The notes beneath the pieces were generated by a model that saw nothing but the letters and a program-made list of their open reading frames with translations, was not told where the DNA came from and searched no databases. The translations under genes were made by a program, and so were the position numbers. From Capnocytophaga sp. oral taxon 878 (lineage in GTDB: Bacteria > Bacteroidota > Bacteroidia > Flavobacteriales > Flavobacteriaceae), in assembly GCF_002999135.1 (NCBI RefSeq), contig NZ_CP027229.1, forward strand, positions 2,138,501-2,202,500: a stretch of 64,000 nucleotides of DNA. The letters are read 5' to 3'. Positions 26,510 through 35,227 of this stretch are shown here, piece after piece (positions within the stretch are counted from its first letter, which is position 1; every line of letters starts with the position of its first letter).

Positions 26510-26880
26510 CCTCCTGCCCAAAATTCATCTATTTTCCTTTTTCATTGCCAATAATGCAAAAATCCCCTTCCCCACTCTATCCCCTATCTCCTAACTCCTT
26601 TCCCCTAATAATCAGCCCATTCCTCCTCCAGCCATCCCCCAGCTATCCCCCAGCTATCCCTTAGGTTGAACGAACCTATAACGAACTATAAACGAACTAT
26701 AAACGAAGGATAAACAAAAAACCGCTGATAATCAACCCTCTTCTCACCCAACCCTCCTTTTGCATTATTCACAACAAAATCCCCAAAACATTGCATTTTC
26801 CTCATTCCCCCTATCCCCTACTCACTAACTCCTCCCCTCCCTATCTCCTATCCCCTACCCCCTATCCCCTAACTCCCCCT
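26510..26880 (+). repeat. Dispersed mosaic repeat, copy d (long form)
   Basis: Boxes in order: AAAATTCATCTATTTTCC, CATTGCCAATAATG, pyrimidine tract, TAATAATCAGCCC, three CAGCTATCCC tandem units at 26627-26660, the core array at 26668-26715, GCTGATAATCAACCC, TTTTGCATTATTCACAAC, ACATTGCATTTTCCTCAT and another pyrimidine tract. It separates the divergent tolC operon and the hydrolase gene. Confidence 0.85.
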
Positions 26881-26901
26881 TGCTTTTTAATATTTTTTTC
26901 A

Positions 26902-26909
26902 TACCTTTG
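26902..26909 (+). promoter_or_regulatory. -7 promoter element of the hydrolase gene
   Basis: TACCTTTG, with TTGC about 20 nt upstream. It lies 50 nt before the ATG at 26960. Confidence 0.65.
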
Positions 26910-26959
26910 CAGCGCAATCAACACAAATTATCAATCACTAAACTAATTGTTCATTGAAA

Positions 26960-27730
26960 ATGTTACACTCTCAAATCATAGGCGAAGGAACCCCCTTTGT
27001 CATACTACACGGATTCCTCGGAATGCTCGATAACTGGCGCTCTTTAGGACTCAAATACGCCGAAGCCGGCTTCCAAGTACATTTAATCGACCAGCGCAAC
27101 CACGGGCACAGTTTCCACTCCCCACATTTCAGTTACCCCCTTATGGCAAATGATTTGTTGGAGTACGCCAACGCCCATAACCTCAGCCATTTCCACCTAC
27201 TTGGGCACTCTATGGGAGGCAAAACCGCTATGCTCTTCGCCACCCAAAACCCCTCCCTCGTACAATCCCTCATAGTAGCCGATATAGCCCCCAAATACTA
27301 CCCCCTACACCACGAAGCCTGCCTCAAAGGATTAGCCTCTCTTAACTTCGATACCATTCACTCACGTACCCAAGCCGATAAAGCCCTCTCCGCCTACGTA
27401 ACCGATATGGGCGTTAGGCAGTTTTTGCTCAAAAACCTCTATTGGCAAGCCCCCAAAAAACTCGCACTACGCCTAAACCTACCCGCCCTGATCGAGAACG
27501 AAATCGAAATAGGAGCCGAACTGCCTTATGGCAATACCTACTCCGGCAAAACACTCTTTCTCAAAGGCGAACACTCCGAATACGTAATGCCCAGTGATGA
27601 GCCCCTTATACACGCCCATTTCCCAAACGCCCTTATCGATACCGTAAGCGGCGCCGGACACTGGTTACACGCCCAAAACCCCACCGAATTTTACTCTAAA
27701 ACCATTCATTTTTTATGCGATACCTTATAG
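26960..27730 (+). CDS. Alpha/beta-hydrolase (YbfF-type esterase)
   Basis: 256 residues. The fold starts FVILHGFLGMLDNWRSLG (oxyanion HGF), then LIDQRNHGHSFHS, the nucleophile elbow LLGHSMGGKTAML (Ser in GHSMGG), a cap region and the catalytic His in VSGAGHWLHAQNP. This matches YbfF-like acyl esterases. I chose ATG 26960 over a TTG two codons upstream. It overlaps the holin-like gene by 16 nt, so the two are coupled. Codon use is GC-rich compared with nearby genes. Confidence 0.9.
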   Translation: MLHSQIIGEGTPFVILHGFLGMLDNWRSLGLKYAEAGFQVHLIDQRNHGHSFHSPHFSYPLMANDLLEYANAHNLSHFHLLGHSMGGKTAMLFATQNPSLVQSLIVADIAPKYYPLHHEACLKGLASLNFDTIHSRTQADKALSAYVTDMGVRQFLLKNLYWQAPKKLALRLNLPALIENEIEIGAELPYGNTYSGKTLFLKGEHSEYVMPSDEPLIHAHFPNALIDTVSGAGHWLHAQNPTEFYSKTIHFLCDTL

Positions 27731-28068
27731 GAATATTCATCACCGCTGCCCTCGTCTTTCTCTTAGGCAACCTTAATGCAGGCGCTCATATCGAGAGCTT
27801 CTACTCCGCCCTCTTAGTCTCATTCGTACTCTCCATACTCAATGCCGTAGTACGCCCCGTATTGGAAATCATCTCCATACCCATTACCTTTTTAACCTTA
27901 GGGCTCTTTATGCTGGTCATCAACGCCATCATAATACTTTTAGCCGGCGAACTCGTAAAAGGCTTCGTAGTACACGGCTTCTGGGGCGGTATGATGTTCA
28001 GCCTCTGCCTCGCCCTCTCTCAAGCCCTTGCCTTTGGAGCCATCAGAAAAAAAGAAATAGAAAATTAA
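27715..28068 (+). CDS. Phage_holin_4_2 family membrane protein
   Basis: 117 residues with four TM helices (YLIGIFITAALVFLLGNL; FYSALLVSFVLSILNAVV; ITFLTLGLFMLVINAIIILL; GMMFSLCLALSQALAFGA) and the family signature NAVVRPVLEIISIPITFLTL. Despite the name, this chromosomal DUF360-type family is a general membrane protein of unknown role, not a phage lysis gene. It overlaps the hydrolase gene. Confidence 0.88.
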   Translation: MRYLIGIFITAALVFLLGNLNAGAHIESFYSALLVSFVLSILNAVVRPVLEIISIPITFLTLGLFMLVINAIIILLAGELVKGFVVHGFWGGMMFSLCLALSQALAFGAIRKKEIEN

Positions 28069-28099
28069 TCTTAAAAATGTAACTATTTATTAATTTTTT

Positions 28100-28115
28100 A
28101 ACACTCTAAAGTGTT
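28100..28115 (+). terminator. Possible weak terminator hairpin
   Basis: AACACT-CTAA-AGTGTT is a perfect 6-bp inverted repeat 31 nt after the holin-like gene. It has no strong T run, so termination is uncertain. The rest of 28069-28283 is AT-rich promoter region. Confidence 0.35.
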
Positions 28116-28206
28116 ACTTCTATGTTAATTGCTTTACAATTCTTTTTGTAAAGGTTAATTAAGTGTTAATACTCATTTTACCTCTTGCTCTCTACTATTT
28201 TTATTG

Positions 28207-28214
28207 TATTTTTG
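28207..28214 (+). promoter_or_regulatory. -7 promoter element of the cytolysin-like gene
   Basis: TATTTTTG, with a TTGC about 20 nt upstream (near 28185). It gives a leader of about 60 nt before the ATG at 28284. Confidence 0.6.
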
Positions 28215-28283
28215 TAGTGAAAAAATAATACAAATCTAACAAAGAATAGTACGTGAATAATAATTTTATAAGTTAACAATTGT

Positions 28284-29408
28284 ATGAAAAAGTCTTTTTT
28301 TAAAATAGTAGCACTAACAATTTTAACTTTAGTTGTAGCTTGTGGAAAAAATGATAACGAACCTACTGAGCCTATCGCTAAGCAATTAGCCAATCTCAAA
28401 CCAGTACATTTTGCTAAAGAACCCGATCAGGTAATTGCTACTGAGGGAAACTGGACAAGTTATAGTGGTAAAACTCTTATTACCACCCGTAAGCAAGTAG
28501 TTCTTAGCCCTATGGAAGTAGTGGGTATGCAAAATGCCGATGTCATTTATCCTGGTAGTGTTTTGCGAGGTGATTCATTTATGGAAGGAAAATATGATCC
28601 TATCGCACTAACAAACCCTAATGATATTACCATCTCTACTTCTTTACAAGGAAAGGATTTAAATGTAAAAGTAAAAGGACAACCTATACTTAGTGATTTC
28701 CGCCAAAAAATTAATAACCTACTTAAAGATAATACTGATAAAATAGACTATCAAAACACTCCTACTTATATGACTTATTCAAGTGAGGCTGTAAGTACTG
28801 TCGAAAGTTTTAGAAAAATACTACATTTACATTCAGGTATTGATGTTTTTAAAAAGTTTATTGACCTTCGTTTTGACTACAAACCTTTTAAATTTCGTGT
28901 TCAAGGAAAAGAATTTGTAGTTGTAAAAGTTCTTCAGCCTTTATACAACCTTACTATGAATGCACAAGCTCCTGAACAATGGGGCAAGCTCACTAATATA
29001 GGAGATACAGAACCAGTTTATGTAAGTAGTGTAGATTATGGTAGGATTGCTTACCTACTTATTGAAACAAACATAGGTGCTGAAGCCACAAGAAATCACA
29101 TTGATAGTTCTTTAGAAATAAATTTAGCTAAAAAAAATATTACTAATGCCAATATAAAAGCTATTTATGACAAAACTGTACAAAATTGGTTCAATAAAGG
29201 ATATGTAAAAGTAGTTATTGGAGAAGGTGCATTAGGAAATGAAATAAAAACAATTGATAATTATCAATCCTTCATCAATTATCTAAAATCTCCCACTCCC
29301 GAAAGTTTAATACAATCAGCTGTAATTATAGGCTATAAGGTACGAACTCTTAAAGATAATAAAGAGGTTGAAGTACGTGCCACTTATACTGAAGAAGAGT
29401 TTAAATAA
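28284..29408 (+). CDS. Cholesterol-dependent-cytolysin-like (thiol-activated cytolysin family) lipoprotein
   Basis: 374 residues. Lipoprotein signal MKKSFFKIVALTILTLVVAC (Cys20). The mature protein has cytolysin landmarks: NADVIYPGSVLRGDSFMEGK (like the LYPGALL region) and EPVYVSSVDYGRIAYLLIET, the family signature around PVYVSSVxYGR. Length fits domains 1-3. The undecapeptide (ECTGLAWEWWR type) and domain 4 of classic cholesterol-binding toxins are absent, as in short CDC-like proteins of Bacteroidetes that work with a long partner. No long partner is in the window. AT-rich codon use unlike neighbours suggests transfer. Own promoter and terminator. Confidence 0.8.
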   Translation: MKKSFFKIVALTILTLVVACGKNDNEPTEPIAKQLANLKPVHFAKEPDQVIATEGNWTSYSGKTLITTRKQVVLSPMEVVGMQNADVIYPGSVLRGDSFMEGKYDPIALTNPNDITISTSLQGKDLNVKVKGQPILSDFRQKINNLLKDNTDKIDYQNTPTYMTYSSEAVSTVESFRKILHLHSGIDVFKKFIDLRFDYKPFKFRVQGKEFVVVKVLQPLYNLTMNAQAPEQWGKLTNIGDTEPVYVSSVDYGRIAYLLIETNIGAEATRNHIDSSLEINLAKKNITNANIKAIYDKTVQNWFNKGYVKVVIGEGALGNEIKTIDNYQSFINYLKSPTPESLIQSAVIIGYKVRTLKDNKEVEVRATYTEEEFK

Positions 29409-29426
29409 ATCCCAAATAATTGTACC

Positions 29427-29463
29427 GAGGTTATTCTTTAATTAGGAATAACCTCTTTTTTTA
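29427..29463 (+). terminator. Rho-independent terminator after the cytolysin-like gene
   Basis: GAGGTTATTC / GGAATAACCTC inverted repeat with a TTTAATTA loop and a T7 run, 18 nt after the stop. Confidence 0.85.
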
Positions 29464-29466
29464 GCT

Positions 29467-29497
29467 TTTGCCATTTGAAAAATTATTCGTACTTTTG
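29467..29497 (+). promoter_or_regulatory. Promoter of the PASTA-rluD operon
   Basis: TTTG (29467-29470), 19 nt, TACTTTTG (29490-29497): a complete Bacteroidetes sigma-A promoter. It shows that the ATG at 29525, not an upstream codon, is the start of the PASTA gene. Confidence 0.75.
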
Positions 29498-29524
29498 CCC
29501 CTTGTAATTTCACTCTATAAGAAA

Positions 29525-30133
29525 ATGGCTTTCAAAGAATTTATAAAAAAATCAGGACGCATATTGCTATGGCAGTTAGCCCTCGCTATGGTTGCCTTAG
29601 TAGTAATCGTATGGGGCGCCCTACAACTGCTCAACTTCTATACCGATCACGGCAAGTTCATCGTAGTGCCAAACCTTGCCAAAAAATCACTCACCGAGGT
29701 GCAAATGCTCCTCGAAGAGCAAAACCTGCGCTGGGAAGTCCTCGATTCTACCGAGTACAACCCCAAATACCCCCCCTTGGCAGTCATTAGCCAAAGCCCC
29801 GAACCTAATGAGCGCGTAAAAGAAAACCGCAAAATATACCTAAATATCAACCCAAAAGGATATCATAAGGTAACCGTACCCAAAGTAATACAAGTAACAC
29901 GCCGCAGTGCCGAAGCTACCCTCCAATCCGTAGGGCTTACCATAGGCACCATCACCTATGTCGATGATATAGGCAAAGATATGGTACTGGAACTCCTGTA
30001 CGACGGCAAACCAGTACAACCTGGCGACAAACTCATCAAAACTTCACGCATCGACCTTGTTTGCGGTAACGGATTAGAAATACGTGATACCATCCCTACC
30101 GAAATCCCTATTGAAGAACTCATAGGTCAATAA
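29525..30133 (+). CDS. Membrane protein with two PASTA domains
   Basis: 202 residues. Cytoplasmic MAFKEFIKKSGR, one TM helix (LALAMVALVVIVWGALQLL), then extracytoplasmic PASTA repeats (FIVVPNLAKKSLTEVQMLLE; KVTVPKVIQVTRRSAEATLQ). PASTA domains bind peptidoglycan or lipid II, so a role in cell-wall sensing or division is likely. In Flavobacteria it commonly precedes rluD, as here (80 nt spacing). Confidence 0.88.
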   Translation: MAFKEFIKKSGRILLWQLALAMVALVVIVWGALQLLNFYTDHGKFIVVPNLAKKSLTEVQMLLEEQNLRWEVLDSTEYNPKYPPLAVISQSPEPNERVKENRKIYLNINPKGYHKVTVPKVIQVTRRSAEATLQSVGLTIGTITYVDDIGKDMVLELLYDGKPVQPGDKLIKTSRIDLVCGNGLEIRDTIPTEIPIEELIGQ

Positions 30134-30213
30134 AAGCCAAAACACCCTACACTTCCTCCCCCTTGGCACCATTGCCCAAGGTGGCTATTTTCAATTAGCA
30201 AATAAATTTAAGA

Positions 30214-31281
30214 TTGAAAGAAGACGATACAAACTACACACCCGAGTTAGATTATTTTGATGATTGGGGCTTAGAAGAAGAAACCCTACCCACCCTCTAT
30301 GAGCATTACGCCTTTACCGCCGGCAAGGGACAAGAACCCCTGCGGGTAGATAAATTCTTGATGAACTTCGTAGAGAATGCCACCCGTAACAAGGTACAAC
30401 AGGCAGCCAAGGAAGGTAACATCTTCGTCAATGGCGTACCCGTCAAATCCAACTACCGCGTCAAGGCAAACGATGTGGTAAAGGTACTCCTCCCCCACCC
30501 TCCTCATAACGACCTCTTAGTACCCGAAAACATACCCCTTAACATCGTTTATGAAGACGATAGCCTACTGGTAGTCAATAAGCCCGCCGGTATGGTAGTA
30601 CACCCTGGTCACGGTAATTACAGCGGCACCCTCATCAATGGCTTAGTGTATCATTTCGAGCATCTGCCCAATAACAGCAGTAACCGCCCTGGCTTAGTAC
30701 ACCGCATCGATAAAGATACCAGCGGACTATTAGTAGTAGCCAAAACCGAAGAGGCAATGCTACACCTCACCCAGCAGTTCTTTCACAAAACCACACAGCG
30801 CCAGTACATAGCCTTAGTATGGGGCAATATAGAAAACGATGAAGGCACCATACGCGGCCATATAGGCAGGCACCTAAAGGACCGCCTACAAATGGCCGTC
30901 TTCCCCGATGGCTCACACGGCAAAGAAGCCGTTACCCATTACAAAGTATTAGAGCGTTTTGGGTACGTAACCCTCATAGCCTGCCAGCTCGAAACAGGAC
31001 GCACCCACCAGATAAGGGTACACCTCAAGCACATCGGGCATACCCTATTTAATGACGAGCGTTACGGAGGCGATAAAATACTAAAAGGCACCACCTTTGC
31101 CAAGTACAAGCAGTTTGTCGAGAACTGTTTTGAAGTACTACCTCGCCAAGCGCTACACGCCAAAACCTTAGGCTTTGAGCACCCCGTAACACACCAATTC
31201 CTAAGTTTTGATAGTGAGCTCCCCCAAGATATGCAAGCCTGCATCGAAAAATGGCGCTCCTACAAAACAGCCAACCAATAA
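30214..31281 (+). CDS. rluD: 23S rRNA pseudouridine synthase RluD-type
   Basis: 355 residues. N-terminal extension, S4 RNA-binding domain (LRVDKFLMNFVENATRNKVQ), then the catalytic domain with VVNKPAGMVVHPGHGN and HRIDKDTSGLLVVAKTEEAM (catalytic Asp in RIDKDTSG) and GRTHQIRVHLKHIGHTLFND. It isomerises uridines of 23S rRNA helix 69. No ATG lies before the S4 domain, so TTG at 30214 is the most likely start. Confidence 0.92.
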   Translation: MKEDDTNYTPELDYFDDWGLEEETLPTLYEHYAFTAGKGQEPLRVDKFLMNFVENATRNKVQQAAKEGNIFVNGVPVKSNYRVKANDVVKVLLPHPPHNDLLVPENIPLNIVYEDDSLLVVNKPAGMVVHPGHGNYSGTLINGLVYHFEHLPNNSSNRPGLVHRIDKDTSGLLVVAKTEEAMLHLTQQFFHKTTQRQYIALVWGNIENDEGTIRGHIGRHLKDRLQMAVFPDGSHGKEAVTHYKVLERFGYVTLIACQLETGRTHQIRVHLKHIGHTLFNDERYGGDKILKGTTFAKYKQFVENCFEVLPRQALHAKTLGFEHPVTHQFLSFDSELPQDMQACIEKWRSYKTANQ

Positions 31282-31372
31282 CCCCTTTTTCTAAATTAAT
31301 TGTTACTACATTCATATTTTAATACCAGTCCCATTAGTAAGTTAAATCTCAATGAATATAACTTTTAGTAAT

Positions 31373-31447
31373 TTTAACTTGCCGGTAACTTGCCTAGAAG
31401 CTACTTTTAGTAATATAAAAACACCCTTTACTACTGATTTACAGTTG
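31373..31447 (+). repeat. 75-bp direct repeat, left copy
   Basis: TTTAACTTGCCGGTAACTTG and on to ACAGTTG at 31447. It matches 33023-33097 with a single mismatch (A/G). The two copies start exactly 1650 bp apart and flank the AlbA_2 gene. A third 24-bp partial copy lies at 31462-31485. The remainder of 31282-31572 holds no gene. Confidence 0.9.
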
Positions 31448-31461
31448 CTTAATAAATACTG

Positions 31462-31485
31462 TTTAACTTGCCGGTAACTTGCCTA
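31462..31485 (+). repeat. Partial third copy of the direct repeat
   Basis: It repeats the first 24 bp of the 75-bp repeat (ACTTGCC-GGTA-ACTTGCC) and then diverges. The motif itself contains two ACTTGCC units around a GGTA. Confidence 0.75.
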
Positions 31486-31572
31486 TAAGATTTTTTTTCA
31501 GAGTGGGAAGACACAGATAAATCATTCAAAGGGAAATAAAGATGATGAACGAACATTAAAAAGAAAAAACTA

Positions 31573-33021
31573 ATGGAAAACTTAGATTTACTTATCAAAG
31601 AACTATGTAAACTACCCAATGAGTCAGGGTGGGTTGAGTTCAAACATAACAATTGCTTACCACAGATGATTGGTCAGGATATCAGTGCCCTTGCAAATAG
31701 TACTGTACTTGCCGACCGCAACCACGCTTATATGATATGGGGTGTAGATGACACTACACATCAGATAATAGGCACCTCTGTCAGATTAAAAAATGAAAAG
31801 AAAGGTAATCAAGAATTAGAGAATTGGCTGCGCTATATGCTTTCTGCAAATGCCAATTTTGAATTTCAAGAAGTAGAAATTGAAGGAAAACATATAGAGC
31901 TAATTATAATAACTCGCGCAGAGGGAGTTCCTGTAACTTTTGAAAAAGTAGACTACATCCGTTCAGGAAGCTACACCAAAAAGTTAATAGAGTTTCCTAC
32001 TCTCCAAGCACAACTCTGGGACAAGCTACGTAACAGTCAATTTGAAGAAACTTATTCAATGACTGGTTTAACTGATAAAAAAGTACTTCGCTTGCTCAAC
32101 TATGAAGTCTATTTCACTTTACTACACATACCAATCCCCGACGAAACAGAGCTGATAATACATTATTTACTACAAGAGGGCTTTCTTGCTCAACAAGACA
32201 ATACTCTTTATGCTATAACCAACCTTGGTGCAATTCTATTAGCTAAGAATTTATTAGAATTTTCAAGATTAGGACGTAAAGCTATTCGTGTAGTGCAATA
32301 TGACAAACATAATCGCCAAACAATCCTTAAAGAGGAGACTTTTAATGAGGGATATGCTACTAGTTTAGAAAAAGCTGTCAAGTATGTAAACACTCTCCTC
32401 CCCTCAATAGAAGATCCTAAAGAAATACAGTTACGCACCGTAAGTACATTCCCTCTTCCTGCTATCAGAGAAAGTATTGCTAATGCAGTAATACACCAAG
32501 ATTTTTACATTACAGGCGCAGGTCCTGTGATTGAACTGTTTGATAACCGCGTAGAAGTAACCAATCCTGGTGTACCATTAGTCGATGTGATGCGTATCAT
32601 TGATAATCCTCCAAAATCACGCAATGAGAAACTCGCTTCTATTATGCGTCGCCTGCGTATGTGTGAAGAACTTGGAAGAGGATGGGACAGAATGGTCATC
32701 AGTTGTGAGAGTATGTACCTCCCCGCTCCTCGTATCAATGTATATCAAGAATCAACCCGCGTTTCTTTGTTCTCCTATCTAGATTTTGTCAATATTCAAA
32801 CCGATGACCGTATATGGTCTACTTATTTACATTCTTGTATAAAATACATTGAAGGTGAGGCTATGTCTAATTCCTCTCTAAGAGAGCGTTTCGGACTCAA
32901 AACATCATCATCTGGAATGGTTTCGCGATTAATAAAAGAAGTACAAGGCAAAAATTTAATAAAACCTGTTGATCCAAACACAGCTCCTCGGTATATGAGA
33001 TATGTCCCAATTTGGGCATAG
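31573..33021 (+). CDS. AlbA_2 / HATPase_c_4 ATP-binding protein
   Basis: 482 residues. N-terminal AlbA_2 (Schlafen-like, nucleic-acid-binding) domain: WVEFKHNNCLPQMIGQDISA, LANSTVLADRNHAYMIWGVD and a YIRSGSYTK element. Middle region ends with the RecG-like ATPase part FPLPAIRESIANAVIHQDFY, VIELFDNRVEVTNPG and ELGRGWDRM. A C-terminal winged-helix segment follows. Such proteins are usually annotated as transcriptional regulators or ATP-dependent helicase-like and are frequent in accessory DNA. The gene fills the space between two 75-bp direct repeats, with the stop 2 nt from the right copy. Its collapsed relative is at 22711-22975. Confidence 0.85.
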   Translation: MENLDLLIKELCKLPNESGWVEFKHNNCLPQMIGQDISALANSTVLADRNHAYMIWGVDDTTHQIIGTSVRLKNEKKGNQELENWLRYMLSANANFEFQEVEIEGKHIELIIITRAEGVPVTFEKVDYIRSGSYTKKLIEFPTLQAQLWDKLRNSQFEETYSMTGLTDKKVLRLLNYEVYFTLLHIPIPDETELIIHYLLQEGFLAQQDNTLYAITNLGAILLAKNLLEFSRLGRKAIRVVQYDKHNRQTILKEETFNEGYATSLEKAVKYVNTLLPSIEDPKEIQLRTVSTFPLPAIRESIANAVIHQDFYITGAGPVIELFDNRVEVTNPGVPLVDVMRIIDNPPKSRNEKLASIMRRLRMCEELGRGWDRMVISCESMYLPAPRINVYQESTRVSLFSYLDFVNIQTDDRIWSTYLHSCIKYIEGEAMSNSSLRERFGLKTSSSGMVSRLIKEVQGKNLIKPVDPNTAPRYMRYVPIWA

Positions 33022-33022
33022 A

Positions 33023-33097
33023 TTTAACTTGCCGGTAACTTGCCTAGAAGCTACTTTTAGTAATATAAAAACACCCTTTACTGCTGATTTACAGTTG
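33023..33097 (+). repeat. 75-bp direct repeat, right copy
   Basis: It starts 2 nt after the AlbA_2 stop codon. One base differs from 31373-31447. The sequence after it (33098-33214) is AT-rich and shows only the next promoter. Confidence 0.9.
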
Positions 33098-33214
33098 ATT
33101 TATGTGTATTTTTTAACTTGCTTTTCAAAATAGATGTTTTAATTTTTAACTTATAACAGTCTCCTAAAGGGCAGATTATTGTTAATTGTTAATTGCTAAT
33201 TCTAAATTATTTTG

Positions 33215-33222
33215 TACCTTTG
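33215..33222 (+). promoter_or_regulatory. -7 promoter element of pheS
   Basis: TACCTTTG followed by CACTCC; start site expected near 33229. Confidence 0.7.
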
Positions 33223-33262
33223 CACTCCAGAAAAGAACTAAATGAATCATTCTCCTATTATG

Positions 33263-34282
33263 ATGATTGATAAAATAAAAGAACACATTGCTAAAATCGA
33301 GGCGTTTAAAGCAAAAACAAAAGACGAACTTGAACAATTCCGCATTCAGTACCTTGGCAAAAAAGGGGTGTTGAATGATTTTTTTACTGCCTTTAAAGAA
33401 GTACCTAATGAACAGAAAAAGACCTTCGGGCAGGTAGTAAATGAACTAAAAAACAAAGCCGAAGCCAAGGTGCAAGAGCTGCGCGACCTTTTGGAGGAGC
33501 GTACCGAAAGCAAAGGCATCTACGGCGATTTGAGTCGTCCTGCTACCCCTACCCCTATAGGGGCACGCCACCCTATTTCATTAGTAAAAAACGAAATAGT
33601 AAATATATTTGCTAATATAGGATTTGACGTATCCGACGGGCCTGAAATGGAAGATGATTGGCATAACTTCACTGCCCTGAACTTGCCAGAATACCACCCC
33701 GCTCGTGATATGCAGGACACCTTCTTTATCCAAACCAACCCCGATATATTACTGCGCACCCATACCAGCTCGGTACAGATACGCTATATGGAAGGACATC
33801 AGCCGCCTATACGCACTATTTCTCCAGGGCGTGTGTTCCGTAATGAAGCTATATCTGCTCGCTCTCACTGCTTGTTTCACCAAGTAGAAGGCTTATATAT
33901 AGATAAAGATGTTTCATTTGCTGATTTGAAACAGACTTTGTTGTACTTCACCAAAGAAATGTTTGGCAAATCAAGGATACGCTTGCGCCCTTCATACTTC
34001 CCTTTTACCGAACCTAGTGCCGAAGTAGATATCTACTGGGGGCTAAATAATGAGGTAGATTACCGCATTACTAAAGGTACCGGCTGGCTAGAGATTATGG
34101 GCTGTGGTATGACCGACCCTAATGTACTTAAAAACTGTGGCATCGATAGTGAGGTGTACAGCGGTTTTGCTTTTGGTATGGGGGTAGAACGTATTGCTAT
34201 GTTATTGTACCAAATAGGCGATATCCGTATGTTCTATGAGAATGATATCCGGTTCTTAGAGCAGTTTAAATCTGCGATTTAA
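33263..34282 (+). CDS. pheS: Phenylalanyl-tRNA synthetase alpha subunit
   Basis: 339 residues. N-terminal coiled-coil arm (MIDKIKEHIAKIEAFKAKTK) then the class II core: motif 1 HPISLVKNEIVNIFANIGFD, motif 2 TISPGRVFRNEAISARSHCL, motif 3 GFAFGMGVERIAMLLYQIGD. It charges tRNA-Phe together with PheT, which is not in this window. ATGs at 33242 and 33260 are also possible; the 33263 start matches the usual flavobacterial N-terminus. Confidence 0.95.
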   Translation: MIDKIKEHIAKIEAFKAKTKDELEQFRIQYLGKKGVLNDFFTAFKEVPNEQKKTFGQVVNELKNKAEAKVQELRDLLEERTESKGIYGDLSRPATPTPIGARHPISLVKNEIVNIFANIGFDVSDGPEMEDDWHNFTALNLPEYHPARDMQDTFFIQTNPDILLRTHTSSVQIRYMEGHQPPIRTISPGRVFRNEAISARSHCLFHQVEGLYIDKDVSFADLKQTLLYFTKEMFGKSRIRLRPSYFPFTEPSAEVDIYWGLNNEVDYRITKGTGWLEIMGCGMTDPNVLKNCGIDSEVYSGFAFGMGVERIAMLLYQIGDIRMFYENDIRFLEQFKSAI

Positions 34283-34309
34283 AACAGAAGTAACAACTAA
34301 TAGCTTATA

Positions 34310-35227
34310 ATGCTTGAAGTAAATAATATTACGTTTGCTTATGACAAAGCTCCCATTGTGCGCAACATTTCATTTGAGTTGCCACAAGGGGAGCTTTTAT
34401 CATTAATGGGTGAAAGTGGTTGTGGTAAGAGTACCTTGCTAAAGGCTATCTATGGCCTTATCGATTTGAAAGAGGGTGAAGTGCGATTTCATAACCAAAG
34501 GGTGTGGGGGCCTGCCCATCAGTTGGTGCCAGGACATAGTACGATGAAGTACTTGGCGCAGGACTTTGGACTTGGACCTTATCACACTGTTGCTGAAAAT
34601 GTAGGTAAATTTATCTCCAACCTTGATTTGGATTATAAAAAAGAACGCGTTACACAGCTGCTTACCTTAGTGGGTATGGAACGCTTCGCCCCTATAAAGG
34701 CACTGAACCTTAGTGGTGGGGAAAAACAACGCGTAGCCTTGGCTATGAGTTTAGCCCAAGAGCCTAAACTACTGCTACTGGATGAGCCTTTTAGTCAGGT
34801 GGATAATTTTAGAAAAAATGACCTACAACGCACCCTTTTCGCCTATCTTAAAGAGCAAAATATAAGCTGTGTGGTGGCTACTCACGATGGGCGCGATGCG
34901 CTCTCCTTTTCAGACAAAACCCTTATTATGCGTGATGGTGAACTACTGCACTTTGGGGATACTCTTACCATTTACGCTCAAAATACTGACTTTTATACGG
35001 CTTCGTTATTTGGCGAGGTAAGTTGGTATAAAGATAAACTTTTCAAGCCACAGCAAATAACTATAGCGCCTGAACGTACTGACTGGCAAGCTGTGGTACA
35101 ACACTGCTACTACCAAGGGGCTTATTACCTTATTGAGGCTATTGCTGCTGATAATAACAAAACTTTCTTCTACCATACATCTTCTATTGAAAAAGGTACA
35201 AAAGTAGCCCTACAAGCCCGAGAATGA
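34310..35227 (+). CDS. ABC transporter ATP-binding protein (PotA/FbpC-like)
   Basis: 305 residues. Walker A GESGCGKSTLL, Q-loop YLAQDFGLGP, signature LNLSGGEKQRVALAMSLAQE, Walker B LLLLDEPFSQVD and the switch His in VVATHDGRDAL, then a C-terminal TOBE-like extension (residues about 235-305). This layout is that of iron, sulfate or polyamine importers. No permease or binding protein is adjacent, so the partner must be elsewhere. Its end overlaps the cardiolipin synthase start by 4 nt. Confidence 0.88.
   Translation: MLEVNNITFAYDKAPIVRNISFELPQGELLSLMGESGCGKSTLLKAIYGLIDLKEGEVRFHNQRVWGPAHQLVPGHSTMKYLAQDFGLGPYHTVAENVGKFISNLDLDYKKERVTQLLTLVGMERFAPIKALNLSGGEKQRVALAMSLAQEPKLLLLDEPFSQVDNFRKNDLQRTLFAYLKEQNISCVVATHDGRDALSFSDKTLIMRDGELLHFGDTLTIYAQNTDFYTASLFGEVSWYKDKLFKPQQITIAPERTDWQAVVQHCYYQGAYYLIEAIAADNNKTFFYHTSSIEKGTKVALQARE

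Noticed and set aside
26627-26660. Three tandem CAGCTATCCC-like units, possible CRISPR or minisatellite
   Set aside because: Units are only about 10 bp without spacers and lie inside repeat copy d; no cas genes in the window.
27715-28068. Prophage, because of the holin-like annotation
   Set aside because: The family is widespread in chromosomes, and there are no other phage genes nearby; it is coupled to a hydrolase.
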